Position numbers and translations under genes: made by a program | DNA from: an uncultured Chloroflexota bacterium | GTDB lineage: Bacteria; Chloroflexota; Dehalococcoidia; CAUJGQ01 | Assembly (NCBI GenBank): GCA_937879875.1 | Contig: CALFMN010000026.1 | Coordinates: 1-64,000 of the forward strand | Reading direction: 5' to 3' | DNA: 64,000 nucleotides | Part shown: piece by piece, positions 16,415 through 25,388 of the stretch | Position numbering within the stretch: position 1 is the stretch's first letter | How the letters are laid out: every line of letters begins with the position of its first letter | Notes under the pieces: generated by a model | Seen by the model: only the letters and a program-made list of their open reading frames with translations | The model's database searches: none | What the model was told of the DNA's origin: nothing

Positions 16415-18202
16415 TCAGCTCCCCTGGATGTAGCTGTCCAGCAGGTACTCGCTGCCCTCCGAGTAGGTAAAGATCCAGTTCATGTTCTTCACGTCCGCCC
16501 GGTGGACGTGATAGAACGCGCCGACCGTGGTCGGGATGTTGTACATACGGTCGGCCATGACGTTGGCCGTGTCTTTCAGGATCGCCTTGCGCTTGTCCAC
16601 GTCCAGCTCGCGCTTCTGCCCCTCGATCAGGTTCAGCAGCTCCGTATCGGCCTTGAGCAGCGGATTCAGGCCGGGCGCGATCAGGCGCGGGCTGTCCGGC
16701 GTCCAGAAGATCGAGAGGTACTCGTTCGGATCGGCGCCGACGAGGTTGGCCGAGGTGGCAAAGCCGCCCTGCCAGGTGCCCGCCACCGTGGTCTTGGCAT
16801 AGAACTGCGCGAAGTCGAGTTGCTTGATCGTGGTGTTGAAGCCGAGCGCCTTGATCTGCTCCTGCTGCAGCTGCGCCTGCTGCAACTGCACCGGCGTCCA
16901 GACGGCGGAGGCGATCATGTCGTAATTGTCCGTCGGTTTGAAGCCGGAGGCGTCGAGCAGCGCTTTCGCGTCCTTCAGGTTGAACTGGTAGTATTTCGCG
17001 TTGGGGAAGGCGTTCTGCTTCGGGTCGAAGTACCACTGCGAGAGCACGCCCCACGGCAGCGCCCATTGGCCCTCCTGCCCGACTTTCACCTGGTCGTCGC
17101 GGTTCATCGCCATCGAGATCGCCTGGCGCACGCGCTTGTCCTGGAAGTTCTTGTCGTTCAGGTCCGCGCCGAACCAGCCGTTGCCCTGGCTGAAATACTT
17201 GAGGAAGGTCGCGTCCGGCAGATCCTTCTTCAGCGAGGCGACGTCGTTCGGCCCGACGATCGCCGTCCAGGTGAGCGTGTCGAGCTGCTTCGAACGCAGC
17301 GCCGAGATCGTCGTCGAGGTGTCGGGGATGAGGTTGAAGATGTATTCCTTGAGGACCGGCCGGTCCTGAACGAAGTAATCCGGGTTGCGCTGGAATGTGA
17401 GCTTGCTGCCGATCTCGTAGCCCTTGAACAGCCAGGGCCCGGCGCTCCACATGTCCTTTTCCAGCTTGCCCGTGCCGAACAGCTCGTACGGCTGGATATA
17501 GAACACGCCCTGGTGGCCCATATGATTGACGAACGGTCCCAGTGGCTTGGAGAGCGTGAACTTCACGGTCTGCGGGTCCACGGCCTCGACTTTGGTCACG
17601 TCGGAGAGCAGCGAGCGGCTGGGGTGCTCGGTCTGGAAGCGATCCCAGTTCTTGGCCACGTCGGTAGCGGTCAGGGCGCGGCCGTTGAGCGGGTCCTTCT
17701 GCTCCCACTTCATCGGGTGCAGCTTGAAGATGTAGGTCGTCGGATCGGGCTGCTCCGGCATTGCCGTGGCGAGGTCGGGCGCGATCAAAAAGTCGATCGG
17801 GCCGACACCGGGCTTCGTGTCGAATTTGAGCAGCCGCGGATAGACCATCGACGTATACATCAGGGAGCGGTAGCTCCAGGTCTTGATGTAGTCGAGGCTG
17901 GCCGGGTCGCCGTTGTCGTGGCCGCGCATCGAGCCGCCGGCGCCGGCCGCCGGCAGGTTGGCGGCTGCCGAGGGCTGCGCCGCGGCGGTGCCGCTGCCCG
18001 CCGCGCCGGCCGCGGTGGCCGACGCCGACGCGGCGCCCGAGGAGGCGCTGGGCGCCTTCGCGGCGTTGTTCTTGTTGTTGTTCGAGCTGCCGCAGCCCGC
18101 GGTCAGGGCGGCCAGCCCGGCGCCGCCCGCGCCGAGCACGCCGAGAAAGCCCCGCCGCCCCAGCCGCCGCGCCGCTGTGCTGTCCCAATAGTTGCCGGCC
18201 AT
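16415..18202 (-). CDS. ABC transporter solute-binding lipoprotein, oligopeptide type (SBP_bac_5)
   Basis: A 595-residue extracytoplasmic receptor that delivers peptides, nickel complexes or similar ligands to a Dpp/Opp-type permease. The N-terminus has a Tat-like RRGFLGVLG and lipobox LTAGC, so it is exported folded and lipid-anchored. An Ala/Ser linker with an Asn-rich patch follows, then the SBP_bac_5 fold with LAPDLATAMPE-type early block, FTLSKPLGPFVNHM, VRQAISMAMNRDD and the late LLNLIEGQKRELDVDKRKAILKDTANVM. ATG 18202 has AGGAG upstream. It follows dppB-dppC on the same strand but is separated from dppC by element B; elements A and B flank the gene as direct repeats. No ATPase subunits are nearby. 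Confidence 0.9.
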   Translation of the reverse strand: MAGNYWDSTAARRLGRRGFLGVLGAGGAGLAALTAGCGSSNNNKNNAAKAPSASSGAASASATAAGAAGSGTAAAQPSAAANLPAAGAGGSMRGHDNGDPASLDYIKTWSYRSLMYTSMVYPRLLKFDTKPGVGPIDFLIAPDLATAMPEQPDPTTYIFKLHPMKWEQKDPLNGRALTATDVAKNWDRFQTEHPSRSLLSDVTKVEAVDPQTVKFTLSKPLGPFVNHMGHQGVFYIQPYELFGTGKLEKDMWSAGPWLFKGYEIGSKLTFQRNPDYFVQDRPVLKEYIFNLIPDTSTTISALRSKQLDTLTWTAIVGPNDVASLKKDLPDATFLKYFSQGNGWFGADLNDKNFQDKRVRQAISMAMNRDDQVKVGQEGQWALPWGVLSQWYFDPKQNAFPNAKYYQFNLKDAKALLDASGFKPTDNYDMIASAVWTPVQLQQAQLQQEQIKALGFNTTIKQLDFAQFYAKTTVAGTWQGGFATSANLVGADPNEYLSIFWTPDSPRLIAPGLNPLLKADTELLNLIEGQKRELDVDKRKAILKDTANVMADRMYNIPTTVGAFYHVHRADVKNMNWIFTYSEGSEYLLDSYIQGS

Positions 18203-18298
18203 CGCGCGCTCCTTTGACTTGTGACTCCCCGAAACGTATTCAGATTGCGCAGATTGCGGTGTGCCACCTCCTCGGGTCTTCGCGGCTCCGGCGCCCGT

Positions 18299-18585
18299 GC
18301 GGGGCACCTAACCCTGACTTCGCAAGCGAAGTCTGTCATGGAAAGTCTCCGACGGTTGCGCTGCGGTTATCTGAAGTCTCCGACGGTTGCGCTGCGCTCT
18401 GGCCCGACACAGGAAGGGTGGGGTGCTCGGACGAACGGGCGGATGATAGAACGTCCCTTCGCCGATCCCACAAGCGCACCACAGCCCCGCCGCCGGCGCA
18501 TGGTGTCTGGAGCGCTCCAGAAGTCCCTTCCCGGCTCGGGAAGGGACAGATATCGCTTCAGCGATATCAGGGTTAGGTGCCCCGC
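18299..18585 (+). repeat. intergenic hairpin element, copy B (GGGGCACCTAACCC family)
   Basis: A 287-bp element in the gap 18203-18700. Ends are GCGGGGCACCTAACCC and GGGTTAGGTGCCCCGC. The arm hairpins are ACTTCGCAAGCGAAGT (left) and ATATCGCTTCAGCGATAT (right), unlike those of copy A. It also contains an internal duplication of AAGTCTCCGACGGTTGCG near 18343 and 18373; the same motif occurs inverted near 45533. Same orientation as copy A. Confidence 0.85.
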
Positions 18586-18700
18586 GTGGCCACGAATGGC
18601 CGCTCTGACAAAGTCTCGCAAGGAGACACTTCTCTGACTCCTCGCTTCGCATATGCCGTTCATGCAACGCGAACACCCTGAAGGCTGGCCGGCAAACTGG

Positions 18701-19603
18701 TCATACCCGCCCCCCGCGCAGGCGTGGGTCCAGCACGTCGCGCAGCGCATCGCCCAGCACGTTGAAGCTGTAGACCGCCAGAAAGATGGCGACGCCGGGC
18801 CAGATCGAAAGATACGGCGCCTTCAGCATGTCTTTGCGCGCCTCCGGGCCGAGCAGCGCCCCCCAGCTCGGCTCGGGCGGCGGTACACCGTAGCCCAGGA
18901 AGCTGAGCGTGGCTTCGAGCAGGATCGCCAGGCCGAGCTGTGTCGTCGCGATCACCATCACCGGCGCGAAGATATTGGGCAGTACGTGGCGCCACAGCAC
19001 GCGGCCGTCGCCAGCGCCCAGCGCCCGCGCCGCCTCGACGTACGTGCGCCCGCGCACCTCCAGCGCCGCGCCGCGCACCACGCGCGAGGAGCCCGCCGCC
19101 AGCAAGACGCCGATCGCGATCGTCACCTGCCACTGCCCCGGCTGGAACATCGCGATCAGCGTGATCAGCAGGATCAGGCCGGGAAACGCCATCCAGACGT
19201 CGATCAGGCGCTGCAAGACGAGGTCCACGCCGCCGCCGAAGTAGCCGCTGACGACGCCGATCACGGTGGCGGCGCCGGTGGCGATCACGACCGAGCCGAA
19301 GCCCACCAGCAACTCGACCCGCGCCCCCTGGATGATGCGGCTGAGCAGATCGCGGCCCAGGTTGTCGGTGCCGAGCCAGTGTGCGGCGCTGCTGCCCTGA
19401 AGCTGAAGCAGCACGTGCGTCTGCGTGTAGGAGTACGGCTCAAGCAGCGGCGCAAACAGCGCCATGAACAGCATCAGCGCGAGGATGATCAGTCCGACGG
19501 CGCCCAGCGGCTTACTGCGGCAGAAGCGCCAGAGCCCGCCCAGCACGGGCACACGCAACGGCGGCCTGCCCAGATCCTCCAGCCGCGCCTCGGCAAGGGC
19601 CAT
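18701..19603 (-). CDS. ABC transporter permease, DppC/OppC type
   Basis: A 300-residue inner-membrane permease subunit of the BPD_transp_1 family. It has the N-terminal OppC_N segment (FCRSKPLGAVGLIILALMLF), then HWLGTDNLGRDLLSRIIQGAR, which is the classic DppC hallmark, and about five further membrane spans. The cytoplasmic EAA loop that docks on the ATPase is EAARALGAGDGRVLWRHVLP. It ends DPRLRGG. ATG 19603 overlaps the stop of dppB (TGATG) and has GGGAGGG upstream, so the two subunits are translationally coupled. It pairs with the DppB-like protein and probably serves the receptor at 16415-18202. Substrate unknown. Confidence 0.92.
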   Translation of the reverse strand: MALAEARLEDLGRPPLRVPVLGGLWRFCRSKPLGAVGLIILALMLFMALFAPLLEPYSYTQTHVLLQLQGSSAAHWLGTDNLGRDLLSRIIQGARVELLVGFGSVVIATGAATVIGVVSGYFGGGVDLVLQRLIDVWMAFPGLILLITLIAMFQPGQWQVTIAIGVLLAAGSSRVVRGAALEVRGRTYVEAARALGAGDGRVLWRHVLPNIFAPVMVIATTQLGLAILLEATLSFLGYGVPPPEPSWGALLGPEARKDMLKAPYLSIWPGVAIFLAVYSFNVLGDALRDVLDPRLRGGRV

Positions 19604-20562
19604 CACTGCCCTCCCGAGAGGCGGATGCGCGGGTCGATCAGCCCGTAGCTCAGATCGACCACGAGGTTGATCACGAGCACGAGCGAGGCGAGCAACAGGT
19701 TAATCGCCTGGATCACCGGATAGTCGCGATTCTGCGTCGCGTCGAGCAGATAGCTGCCGACGCCGGGAATCGAGAAGATCTGTTCGTAGACGGTCGCGCC
19801 GCCGATCAACACCGGGATCTGCAGGCCGATGATCGTGATGATCGGAATCAGGGCGTTGCGCAGCGTGTGGCGCTGAATCACGCGCAGGCTGCCGAGCCCT
19901 TTGGCCCGCGCCGTGCGCACGTAATCGGCGCGCAGCACTTCGAGCGTCATCGCCCGCGTCATGCGCATCAGAAAGCCGACGAGATACAACGCCAACAGCA
20001 GCGCCGGAATCCAGATCTGCGAAAGGTTCTTGAGCGGATCGTGCTCGAAACGGGTGTAGATCACCGGCGGGCTCCAGCGCCACCAGACGGCCGGCCAGAC
20101 GATCACCAGCGTCGCCAACCAGAAGCCGGGCAAGGCGACGCCGGCGATGGCGAGGCTGCGCGTGGCATAGTCCAGCAGTGTGTCCTGTTTCACGGCCGAA
20201 AGCACGCCGATCGGAATAGCGATCGCGATCGAGAACAAAAAGGCGATGAAGGCCAGCTCCAGCGTGATCGGCAGGCGGGCTTTCAGCTCGGTCGTCACGG
20301 CGCGCCGCGTGCGCAGCGAGGTGCCGAGGTCGCCGTGCGCCATGCCGCTCACCCAGTCCCAGTACTGCTGGATCCAGGGCTCGTCCAGGCGTAGCTGGTG
20401 CTCGAGCTTCGCCCGGTCTTCCTTGACCGTGAAGCCCTGCTGCGCCGCCAGTACGTCGATCGCCTTGCCCGGCAGCAGCCGCACGACGAGCGAAACCAGC
20501 AGCGTGACGATGATCAGGCTGGGCAGCAGCAGCGCCAGCCGGCGGACGACGTAGCCGGTCAC
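19603..20562 (-). CDS. ABC transporter permease, DppB/OppB type
   Basis: A 319-residue permease with an N-terminal span (YVVRRLALLLPSLIIVTLLV), the periplasmic segment YWDWVSGMAHGDLGTSLRTRR typical of DppB, five further spans, and the EAA loop RTARAKGLGSLRVIQRHTLRNALIP. It ends with LSYGLIDPRIRLSGG, the standard C-terminus. The start is GTG 20562, because GGAGG lies six bases upstream and the conserved N-terminus begins there; an open extension to 20721 runs through a repeat. First gene of a dppB-dppC-receptor set. Confidence 0.92.
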   Translation of the reverse strand: MTGYVVRRLALLLPSLIIVTLLVSLVVRLLPGKAIDVLAAQQGFTVKEDRAKLEHQLRLDEPWIQQYWDWVSGMAHGDLGTSLRTRRAVTTELKARLPITLELAFIAFLFSIAIAIPIGVLSAVKQDTLLDYATRSLAIAGVALPGFWLATLVIVWPAVWWRWSPPVIYTRFEHDPLKNLSQIWIPALLLALYLVGFLMRMTRAMTLEVLRADYVRTARAKGLGSLRVIQRHTLRNALIPIITIIGLQIPVLIGGATVYEQIFSIPGVGSYLLDATQNRDYPVIQAINLLLASLVLVINLVVDLSYGLIDPRIRLSGGQ

Positions 20563-20585
20563 CGCGCGCCTCCGCCGGGGGGAAA

Positions 20586-20733
20586 TGGTGAATGCTGAGT
20601 GGTGAGTGGCGGACGGGGAAGGCACGGAGGGCGCCTGCGCAGGCCAATTGAGCTGGGCGCGCGGAAAGGTGGATGAGAACCGTTCGGCTGACCCGATGGA
20701 GCCATCAGCGAACCCCACCATTCACCACTCACC
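20586..20733 (+). repeat. inverted repeat of the GGTGAATGGTGAA type
   Basis: Arms around 20587-20612 (ATGGTGAATGCTGAGTGG) and 20715-20733 (ACCATTCACCACTCACC) are inverted copies flanking about 100 bp between two minus-strand genes. The same motif family occurs at 46829-46969. Confidence 0.6.
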
Positions 20734-20736
20734 CGC

Positions 20737-21672
20737 TCAGGCCGTGGCCCGCACCACCTCGTCGCGAAAGTGCGCCATGCCGCCGAACGTGGTGTCCAGG
20801 CCCAGCGGCTGGTCGGCCGTGCCGTCCAGCTCCTGGTAGACGCGCAGCACGTTCGGATACAGCCGTTCCGCCTCGCCCCAGTGGCCGAAGCGGCCCAGCC
20901 GCGCGAAGATCTGCCGCGCCGCGGCGTCGGCGCCGACGCCGGCCGCATGCGCCTGCTGCGCCTCCTGCTTGAGCAGCGCGAAGTAGTCGCGCAGTTCGCG
21001 CAGGTCAGCCTTGGTGCCCACGGGGCCGTGGCCGGGCACGATCCGATCCACGTCCATGCCCTCGATCTCGTCCAGCACCGCGATCCAGTTGCCGACGTGC
21101 CCCTCGAAGGCGAGCGGCGTGACGTAGTGAAAAGCGACGTCGCCGGCGTAGAGCAGCCTGTCCTGCGGCAGATAGACGAGCGTGTCGCCGGCGGTATGCG
21201 CGGTGCCCACGTGTTTGAGCACGATCTCGCGGGCGCCGTCGTGGATGCTGAGGCTGCCGCGGAACGTCACCGTCGGCGGGCGGATCGCCTTGACCTTTTG
21301 CAGCTCGTCGGCGAAATGCGGCGCCAGCGCGCACAGCGCCTCTCTGGGAAAGCCGACGCGCTGCATCTCCTCGCGGATCAGCTCGTGGCCGAGCACGGGC
21401 GCGGTGAACAGCGCGTTGCCGAGCGTGTGATCGACGTGGTGGTGCGTGTTGATCAGCAGCCGCACGTCGCCGTGGCCGCTGCCGCGCGCTTCGTTGAGGA
21501 AGGCGCGGGTCATCGCCGGCGTGAACAGCGCGTCGATCGCGATCGGTCCGTCTTCAGTGACGAGCAGGCCGGCGTTGGCGATGCAGAACGCGCCGGTGGC
21601 CTGCACATAGGCGTAGGCGCGGTCGCCGACCTCGACGAACTCCGTCTGCCAGTCGGGAATGGCTGTCGTCAT
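20737..21672 (-). CDS. metallo-beta-lactamase-fold hydrolase
   Basis: A 311-residue cytoplasmic hydrolase of the MBL superfamily. The metal signature HxHxDH is at residues 77-82 (THHHVDHT). Further ligands are expected at GTAHTAGDTLVYLP (His), LYAGDVAF (Asp) and VPGHGPVG (His), all in the right order. It resembles the cyclase/quinoprotein-relay MBL proteins often found beside LLM flavoproteins and FAH hydrolases. ATG 21672 opens the conserved N-terminal strand. It is the middle gene of a same-strand run (23613 to 16415) but is isolated by repeats on both sides. Substrate unknown; possibly a lactone or thioester. Confidence 0.85.
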   Translation of the reverse strand: MTTAIPDWQTEFVEVGDRAYAYVQATGAFCIANAGLLVTEDGPIAIDALFTPAMTRAFLNEARGSGHGDVRLLINTHHHVDHTLGNALFTAPVLGHELIREEMQRVGFPREALCALAPHFADELQKVKAIRPPTVTFRGSLSIHDGAREIVLKHVGTAHTAGDTLVYLPQDRLLYAGDVAFHYVTPLAFEGHVGNWIAVLDEIEGMDVDRIVPGHGPVGTKADLRELRDYFALLKQEAQQAHAAGVGADAAARQIFARLGRFGHWGEAERLYPNVLRVYQELDGTADQPLGLDTTFGGMAHFRDEVVRATA

Positions 21673-21691
21673 GGCATTCGGCCCTCACTTT

Positions 21692-21734
21692 CGGCCCTCA
21701 CCCCCGGCCCCTCTCCCAATCCTGGGAGAGGGGA
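21692..21734 (+). repeat. CGGCCCTCACCCCC palindromic repeat, short copy
   Basis: Consists of CGGCCCTCACCCCC followed by the hairpin CCCCTCTCCCAATCC / GGGAGAGGGG. Short member of the family seen in full at 30054-30227; it lies just before the ATG of the MBL gene. Confidence 0.7.
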
Positions 21735-21773
21735 GCTAGTGCGCGGAGCGCGATCTCGGATGGCGAGGGATCT

Positions 21774-22580
21774 TCAGTGCGCGGGGAGTGCGGTCTGCGC
21801 GAGGCGGGCTGGCTGCTCTTCCACGCCGGGCATCACCCAGGGCACGCGCGGCGCCGGGGCGATCAGCGTCGCGCCCGGTCGCAGCACTTTGCCGTCGAGC
21901 GAGACGCCGCTGACGCCGAGCGTGAAGGGATGGACGTACTCGATCGTGCCGTCGTTGAGACGGAAGGGCAGATCGTGACCGGGGTAGATCACATCGGCTA
22001 TGCGCAGCAGCTTCTCCACGCTGGCGCTCGCCTGCTCGTCGTTCCAGAAGATCAGCGGATTCTTCTTCGTCAGCGCGACTTCGGCGAAGTGCAGCGCGTC
22101 GCCGGTGAGGCAGGCGAGCCCCTCGTCGGTCTGCACGGCGAGCGCGATGCTGCCGGGCGAGTGGCCGGGCACATCCACGACCTTCACGCCGGGCGCCAGC
22201 TCGTCGCCCTCGCGCACCTCGGTGATGCGCACCGTCTCGATCGCGGCGCCGGTCCAGGCGGGCGTGGCCCAGTCGTTCTTGTGTGGGCGGTGGGCGTAGC
22301 GACGCTCGTCGGGATGCAGCAGCAGGTCGGCGTTCTCGAACAGGTCGATGTTCTGCACGTGGTCCCAGTGCGCGTGACTCATGACGATGTGGTCGATGTC
22401 GCTCTCACGCACGCCATGCTGGGCAAGCGCGGCCTGCAACACGAGCCGGCGGCCGACGTGGGCGGTATCGAACAGGATCGTCTTGCCGCCGGCGCGTACC
22501 AGATGCACGCTGCAAAAGCCGACGATGCCCTGATCGCTGTTGAAGCCGAACCCTTCGAGCAGCGTGATCAACTCGGCCAT
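21774..22580 (-). CDS. metallo-beta-lactamase-fold hydrolase, AHL-lactonase-like
   Basis: A 268-residue MBL-fold protein. The metal motif HxHxDH is at residues 69-74 (MSHAHWDHVQ). Later ligands appear in VPGHSPGSIAL, CLTGDALHF and IYPGHDLPF. The general pattern matches the N-acyl-homoserine-lactonase-like group. No lactonase-specific residues can be verified, so quorum quenching is only one possibility. ATG 22580 has GGGAGG eight bases upstream; an open frame continues to 22637 without support. Same strand as the neighbouring FAH-family gene, with a palindromic repeat between them. Confidence 0.85.
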   Translation of the reverse strand: MAELITLLEGFGFNSDQGIVGFCSVHLVRAGGKTILFDTAHVGRRLVLQAALAQHGVRESDIDHIVMSHAHWDHVQNIDLFENADLLLHPDERRYAHRPHKNDWATPAWTGAAIETVRITEVREGDELAPGVKVVDVPGHSPGSIALAVQTDEGLACLTGDALHFAEVALTKKNPLIFWNDEQASASVEKLLRIADVIYPGHDLPFRLNDGTIEYVHPFTLGVSGVSLDGKVLRPGATLIAPAPRVPWVMPGVEEQPARLAQTALPAH

Positions 22581-22645
22581 GCCATCCGCCTCCCTGCGAG
22601 ATGGCCTCGTCATAGCCTGCATTGGGGAGGCTGTCAAGCACGAGA

Positions 22646-22722
22646 GGTGATAGGGAATAGGGAGCAGGGAATAGAAGGCGAGCCCTCCCGCTATTCCCTA
22701 ATCCCTAACCCCTATTCCCTAC
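22646..22722 (+). repeat. inverted repeat of AGGGAATAGGG units
   Basis: GATAGGGAATAGGGAGCAGG at 22648-22667 is mirrored by CTATTCCCTAATCCC and CCCTATTCCCTA at 22691-22722. The right arm supplies the last codons and stop of the FAH-family gene. Confidence 0.6.
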
Positions 22723-23613
22723 CGGATTCCGCAGCACGCCGAGCCCTTCGATCGCGATCTCGACCACATCGCCGGGCTTCAAAAACTCGCGGCGCGGCAG
22801 GCCGACGCCGGCCGGCGTGCCCGTGGCGATCACATCACCCGGCACCACGCCGACCAGGCGCGAGACGTGGCTGATCAGCTGCGCCGTGCTGTAGATCATC
22901 TGCGCGGTGCTGGAGTCCTGCTTGGTCACGCCGTTGACGCGGGTGCGCAACGCCAGCTTCTGCGGATCGGGCACGAACTGCGCCGGCACGATCGCCGGCC
23001 CCATCGGCTTAAAGCCGGCGCGGCCCTTCGCGGCAAGCCAATCGGGCCGGCCGCCGTTGTCGCCGCGCCGCGCCTCGGCGCCGCGAATGCTGACGTCGTG
23101 CACGATCGTGTAGCCGGCGACGCAGCCCAGCGCCTGCTCCGGCGAAAGATCGCGGGCGGCGCGGCCGATTACCGCGGCTAGCTCGCCCTCCCAGTCGATG
23201 CGGGTGATGCCGGGCGGCGCGGGGATCGGCTCGTCGGGGCCGCTCACGGCGTTGACCGGCACCTGGAAGAGAAAGGCGTCCTCAGTTTCCGGGTCGGCGG
23301 GCGTGCCGCCCATCTCTTGCATGTGGTCGACGTAGTTGGCGAAGGCGCAGTACAGATTGGCCGGCCGCGGCAACGGCGCCAAAAGCCGCGTCTCCGCCAG
23401 CGCCCGCGTCTCGACCGCGCCCGCCTCGATCTTCCTTGCAAGCTCCGCCAGCAGCGGCAGCGCCGCGTCCCACTGCTCCAGCACCGCCAGCATCGCCTCC
23501 GCGCCGGCCACTACTGCGCCAGCGTCGGCAATCCGTTCATCGGCGAGCACGCCAACGCGCGGTCCGCTCTCAGCGGCGTAGGTGACGAGGGCGAAGGTTG
23601 TCGAATGCGGCAT
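22705..23613 (-). CDS. fumarylacetoacetate hydrolase family protein
   Basis: A 302-residue FAH-family enzyme. Members hydrolyse C-C bonds or decarboxylate or isomerise 2-oxo acids in aromatic catabolism using a divalent metal. Hallmarks: LYCAFANYVDHMQEMG, then the first acidic metal ligands in DWEGELAAVIGRAARDL, the Asp in GYTIVHDVSIR, the basic region WLAAKGRAGFKPMGPAIV, and the C-terminal GDVIATGTPAGVGLPRREFLKPGDVVEIAIEGLG. The last few residues (NPVGNRG) come from a palindromic repeat. ATG 23613 matches the usual N-terminus. Context with LLM flavoproteins and CoA-transferases suggests catabolic use, but the substrate is not evident. Confidence 0.88.
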   Translation of the reverse strand: MPHSTTFALVTYAAESGPRVGVLADERIADAGAVVAGAEAMLAVLEQWDAALPLLAELARKIEAGAVETRALAETRLLAPLPRPANLYCAFANYVDHMQEMGGTPADPETEDAFLFQVPVNAVSGPDEPIPAPPGITRIDWEGELAAVIGRAARDLSPEQALGCVAGYTIVHDVSIRGAEARRGDNGGRPDWLAAKGRAGFKPMGPAIVPAQFVPDPQKLALRTRVNGVTKQDSSTAQMIYSTAQLISHVSRLVGVVPGDVIATGTPAGVGLPRREFLKPGDVVEIAIEGLGVLRNPVGNRG

Positions 23614-23817
23614 GGGTCGGGTCCTCCGTGCCCAGGCGTGATCGTCGTGCTCGCCGGCGAAGGCAACCAGGCGCCGCCACGCGGTCGCGCCCCGCTCGGT
23701 GTATCACATGGCGGCGGCAGCCGCACGTCCCGCAAGCCGCCTGCATGGCTCAGCGTCGTGGAGGATACTCGCCGCTGAGAGTATGCCAGAAACGCAATGC
23801 GGAGATGCGGCAGCCTT

Positions 23818-24145
23818 CGGCCCTCGCCCTCACCCCCGTCCCCTCTCCCAGGATTGGGAGAGGGGCGACCCGGTGGCGGGCGTTCCGGACGGTTTAGTTA
23901 GCGGCGATCCAGGCGTGAACCACAGCGCCGACCCTCGCGAACGGTGCAATGAAATGCCGCCTGCAGGCGTGTCTGCGCAGCCTCGGCGACCGTTTCCGGG
24001 CGATCATCGCGGCCAGGCGACGACCCGCCGACGCTTAACGAAACCGTATTGCGGTTAATCCGGCACCGTATCGGACCGCTCCAACCCGAGATCGCCCCTT
24101 TCCCCTATCGCGATGGGGAAAGGGGACGGGGGATAGGGGGCGCCC
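23818..24145 (+). repeat. CGGCCCTCACCCCC palindromic element, split copy
   Basis: Left arm 23818-23909 and right arm about 24035-24145 are inverted counterparts, equivalent to the compact copy at 30054-30227, but separated by about 125 bp of unrelated sequence. This accounts for most of the 441-bp gap 23614-24054. The right arm runs into the 3' end of the epimerase gene and codes its last 25 or so residues. Confidence 0.7.
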
Positions 24146-25146
24146 GCCGCGTGCCACTGCGCCAGCAGCTCGGCCTCGCGTTCGGGTTTCATGCCGGCGC
24201 GGGGGGTTTCGCGCGCCTCGGCCGGGCGAGCGGCGTCCCAGGCGAGCGTGTCGCGCACCGTCTCGGCCAGCGGGCGAAGTGTGAGGCCCGCGGCGACGGC
24301 CTTGCGGCAGTCCACCTCCATGAAGCCGGCGAACTGCTCGTTCTCCGGCACCCAGAGCGGCAGCTCCAGCCACGGCCCGGCGCCTCGCTCCAGCAGCCAG
24401 GCATCGGGAATCCAGCTGAAGCGGGCATCGCTGCCGCCGACGTCGCGGCAGGTTTCCAGCACCTCGCGCATGGTGAGCGTGCGCGCCGGCCCCGTGGCGT
24501 TGAACACGCCGCTGGCGCCGTCCGCCGTCAGCCGCAGCATCCATGCCGCCAGGTCGTGCGCATCCACGATCTGCACGGGGCGTTCCGGCCGGCCCGGCGC
24601 CAGCACTTCGCCGCCGCGCGCCAGGCGCCGCGGCCAGTAGGTGAAGCGGTCCGTTGGGTCGTCGGCGCCCACGATCAGGCCGGCGCGCACGCTGACGGCG
24701 CGGCCGGGCAGCGCCGCCTCGACCTCGCGCTCACAGAGGGCCTTCAGCGCGCCGTACGTCTCGCCGCCCACCTCTTCGATCGATTCGTCGGCGATCGTGG
24801 CGAGCTTTGCCGATTCGTCGATGCCTGGCCGGCGCGCCTCGTAGACCGAGATGCTGGAGACGAAGACGTAGCGATCGACCGCCTCCGCCAGCAGCCGCGC
24901 CGACTGCCGCACGATGCGCGGCACGTAGCCGGAGGTATCGATCACCGCGTCCCAGCGCCGGCCGGCGAGCGGCGCCAGGCCGCCGTCGCGGTCGCCGTGG
25001 ATCTGCTGGACCTGATTGCTGTCCGCAAACAGGCCGGGGTTGCTCTTGCCGCGGTTGAAGAGCGTGACCTCGTGTCCACCCGCCAGCGCCGCCTCGACCA
25101 CGCGCCGCCCCAAAAACACCGTACCGCCAAGCACCAGCAGCTTCAC
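24055..25146 (-). CDS. NAD-dependent epimerase/dehydratase (extended SDR)
   Basis: A 363-residue Rossmann-fold protein. The cofactor motif is at the N-terminus (LVLGGTVFLGRRVVEAAL), followed by GHEVTLFNRG. It belongs to the atypical extended-SDR group in which the YxxxK tyrosine lies in ETYGALKALCEREV. VFVSSISVYE supplies the Ser/Thr of the active site. It may reduce or epimerise a nucleotide sugar or act as an isoflavone-reductase-like enzyme; substrate not predictable. The C-terminal segment after about residue 338 (PPSPFPIAIGERGDLG) is translated repeat DNA, so the ancestral stop was probably earlier. ATG 25146 directly opens the cofactor motif. Confidence 0.8.
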   Translation of the reverse strand: MKLLVLGGTVFLGRRVVEAALAGGHEVTLFNRGKSNPGLFADSNQVQQIHGDRDGGLAPLAGRRWDAVIDTSGYVPRIVRQSARLLAEAVDRYVFVSSISVYEARRPGIDESAKLATIADESIEEVGGETYGALKALCEREVEAALPGRAVSVRAGLIVGADDPTDRFTYWPRRLARGGEVLAPGRPERPVQIVDAHDLAAWMLRLTADGASGVFNATGPARTLTMREVLETCRDVGGSDARFSWIPDAWLLERGAGPWLELPLWVPENEQFAGFMEVDCRKAVAAGLTLRPLAETVRDTLAWDAARPAEARETPRAGMKPEREAELLAQWHAAGAPYPPSPFPIAIGERGDLGLERSDTVPD

Positions 25147-25388
25147 CGCGATCCACTCTCCGTATCCAGGCGATCGGGCGAATCGCCGCTCGCTTGCGCG
25201 TCGCTCGCCCCGCGGCTACAGCATAGCGAACGCGGCGCAGCACGGCCCCTCGCTTTTGCACCGAGTTGCCGACTTGGTTGCGTGGCCGTTACGGTCTGCC
25301 GCGAAAATCGGGGCTGGACCTGATGCCCAACGCGTTGCGGTGTGATACAGTTCCGACACACAAACGTAACTATCGTTCGCCGGGGAGC

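Noticed and set aside
16397..18217. 606-codon open frame on the plus strand across the receptor gene
   Set aside because: Antisense shadow of the receptor gene, whose signal peptide, lipobox and fold are clear.
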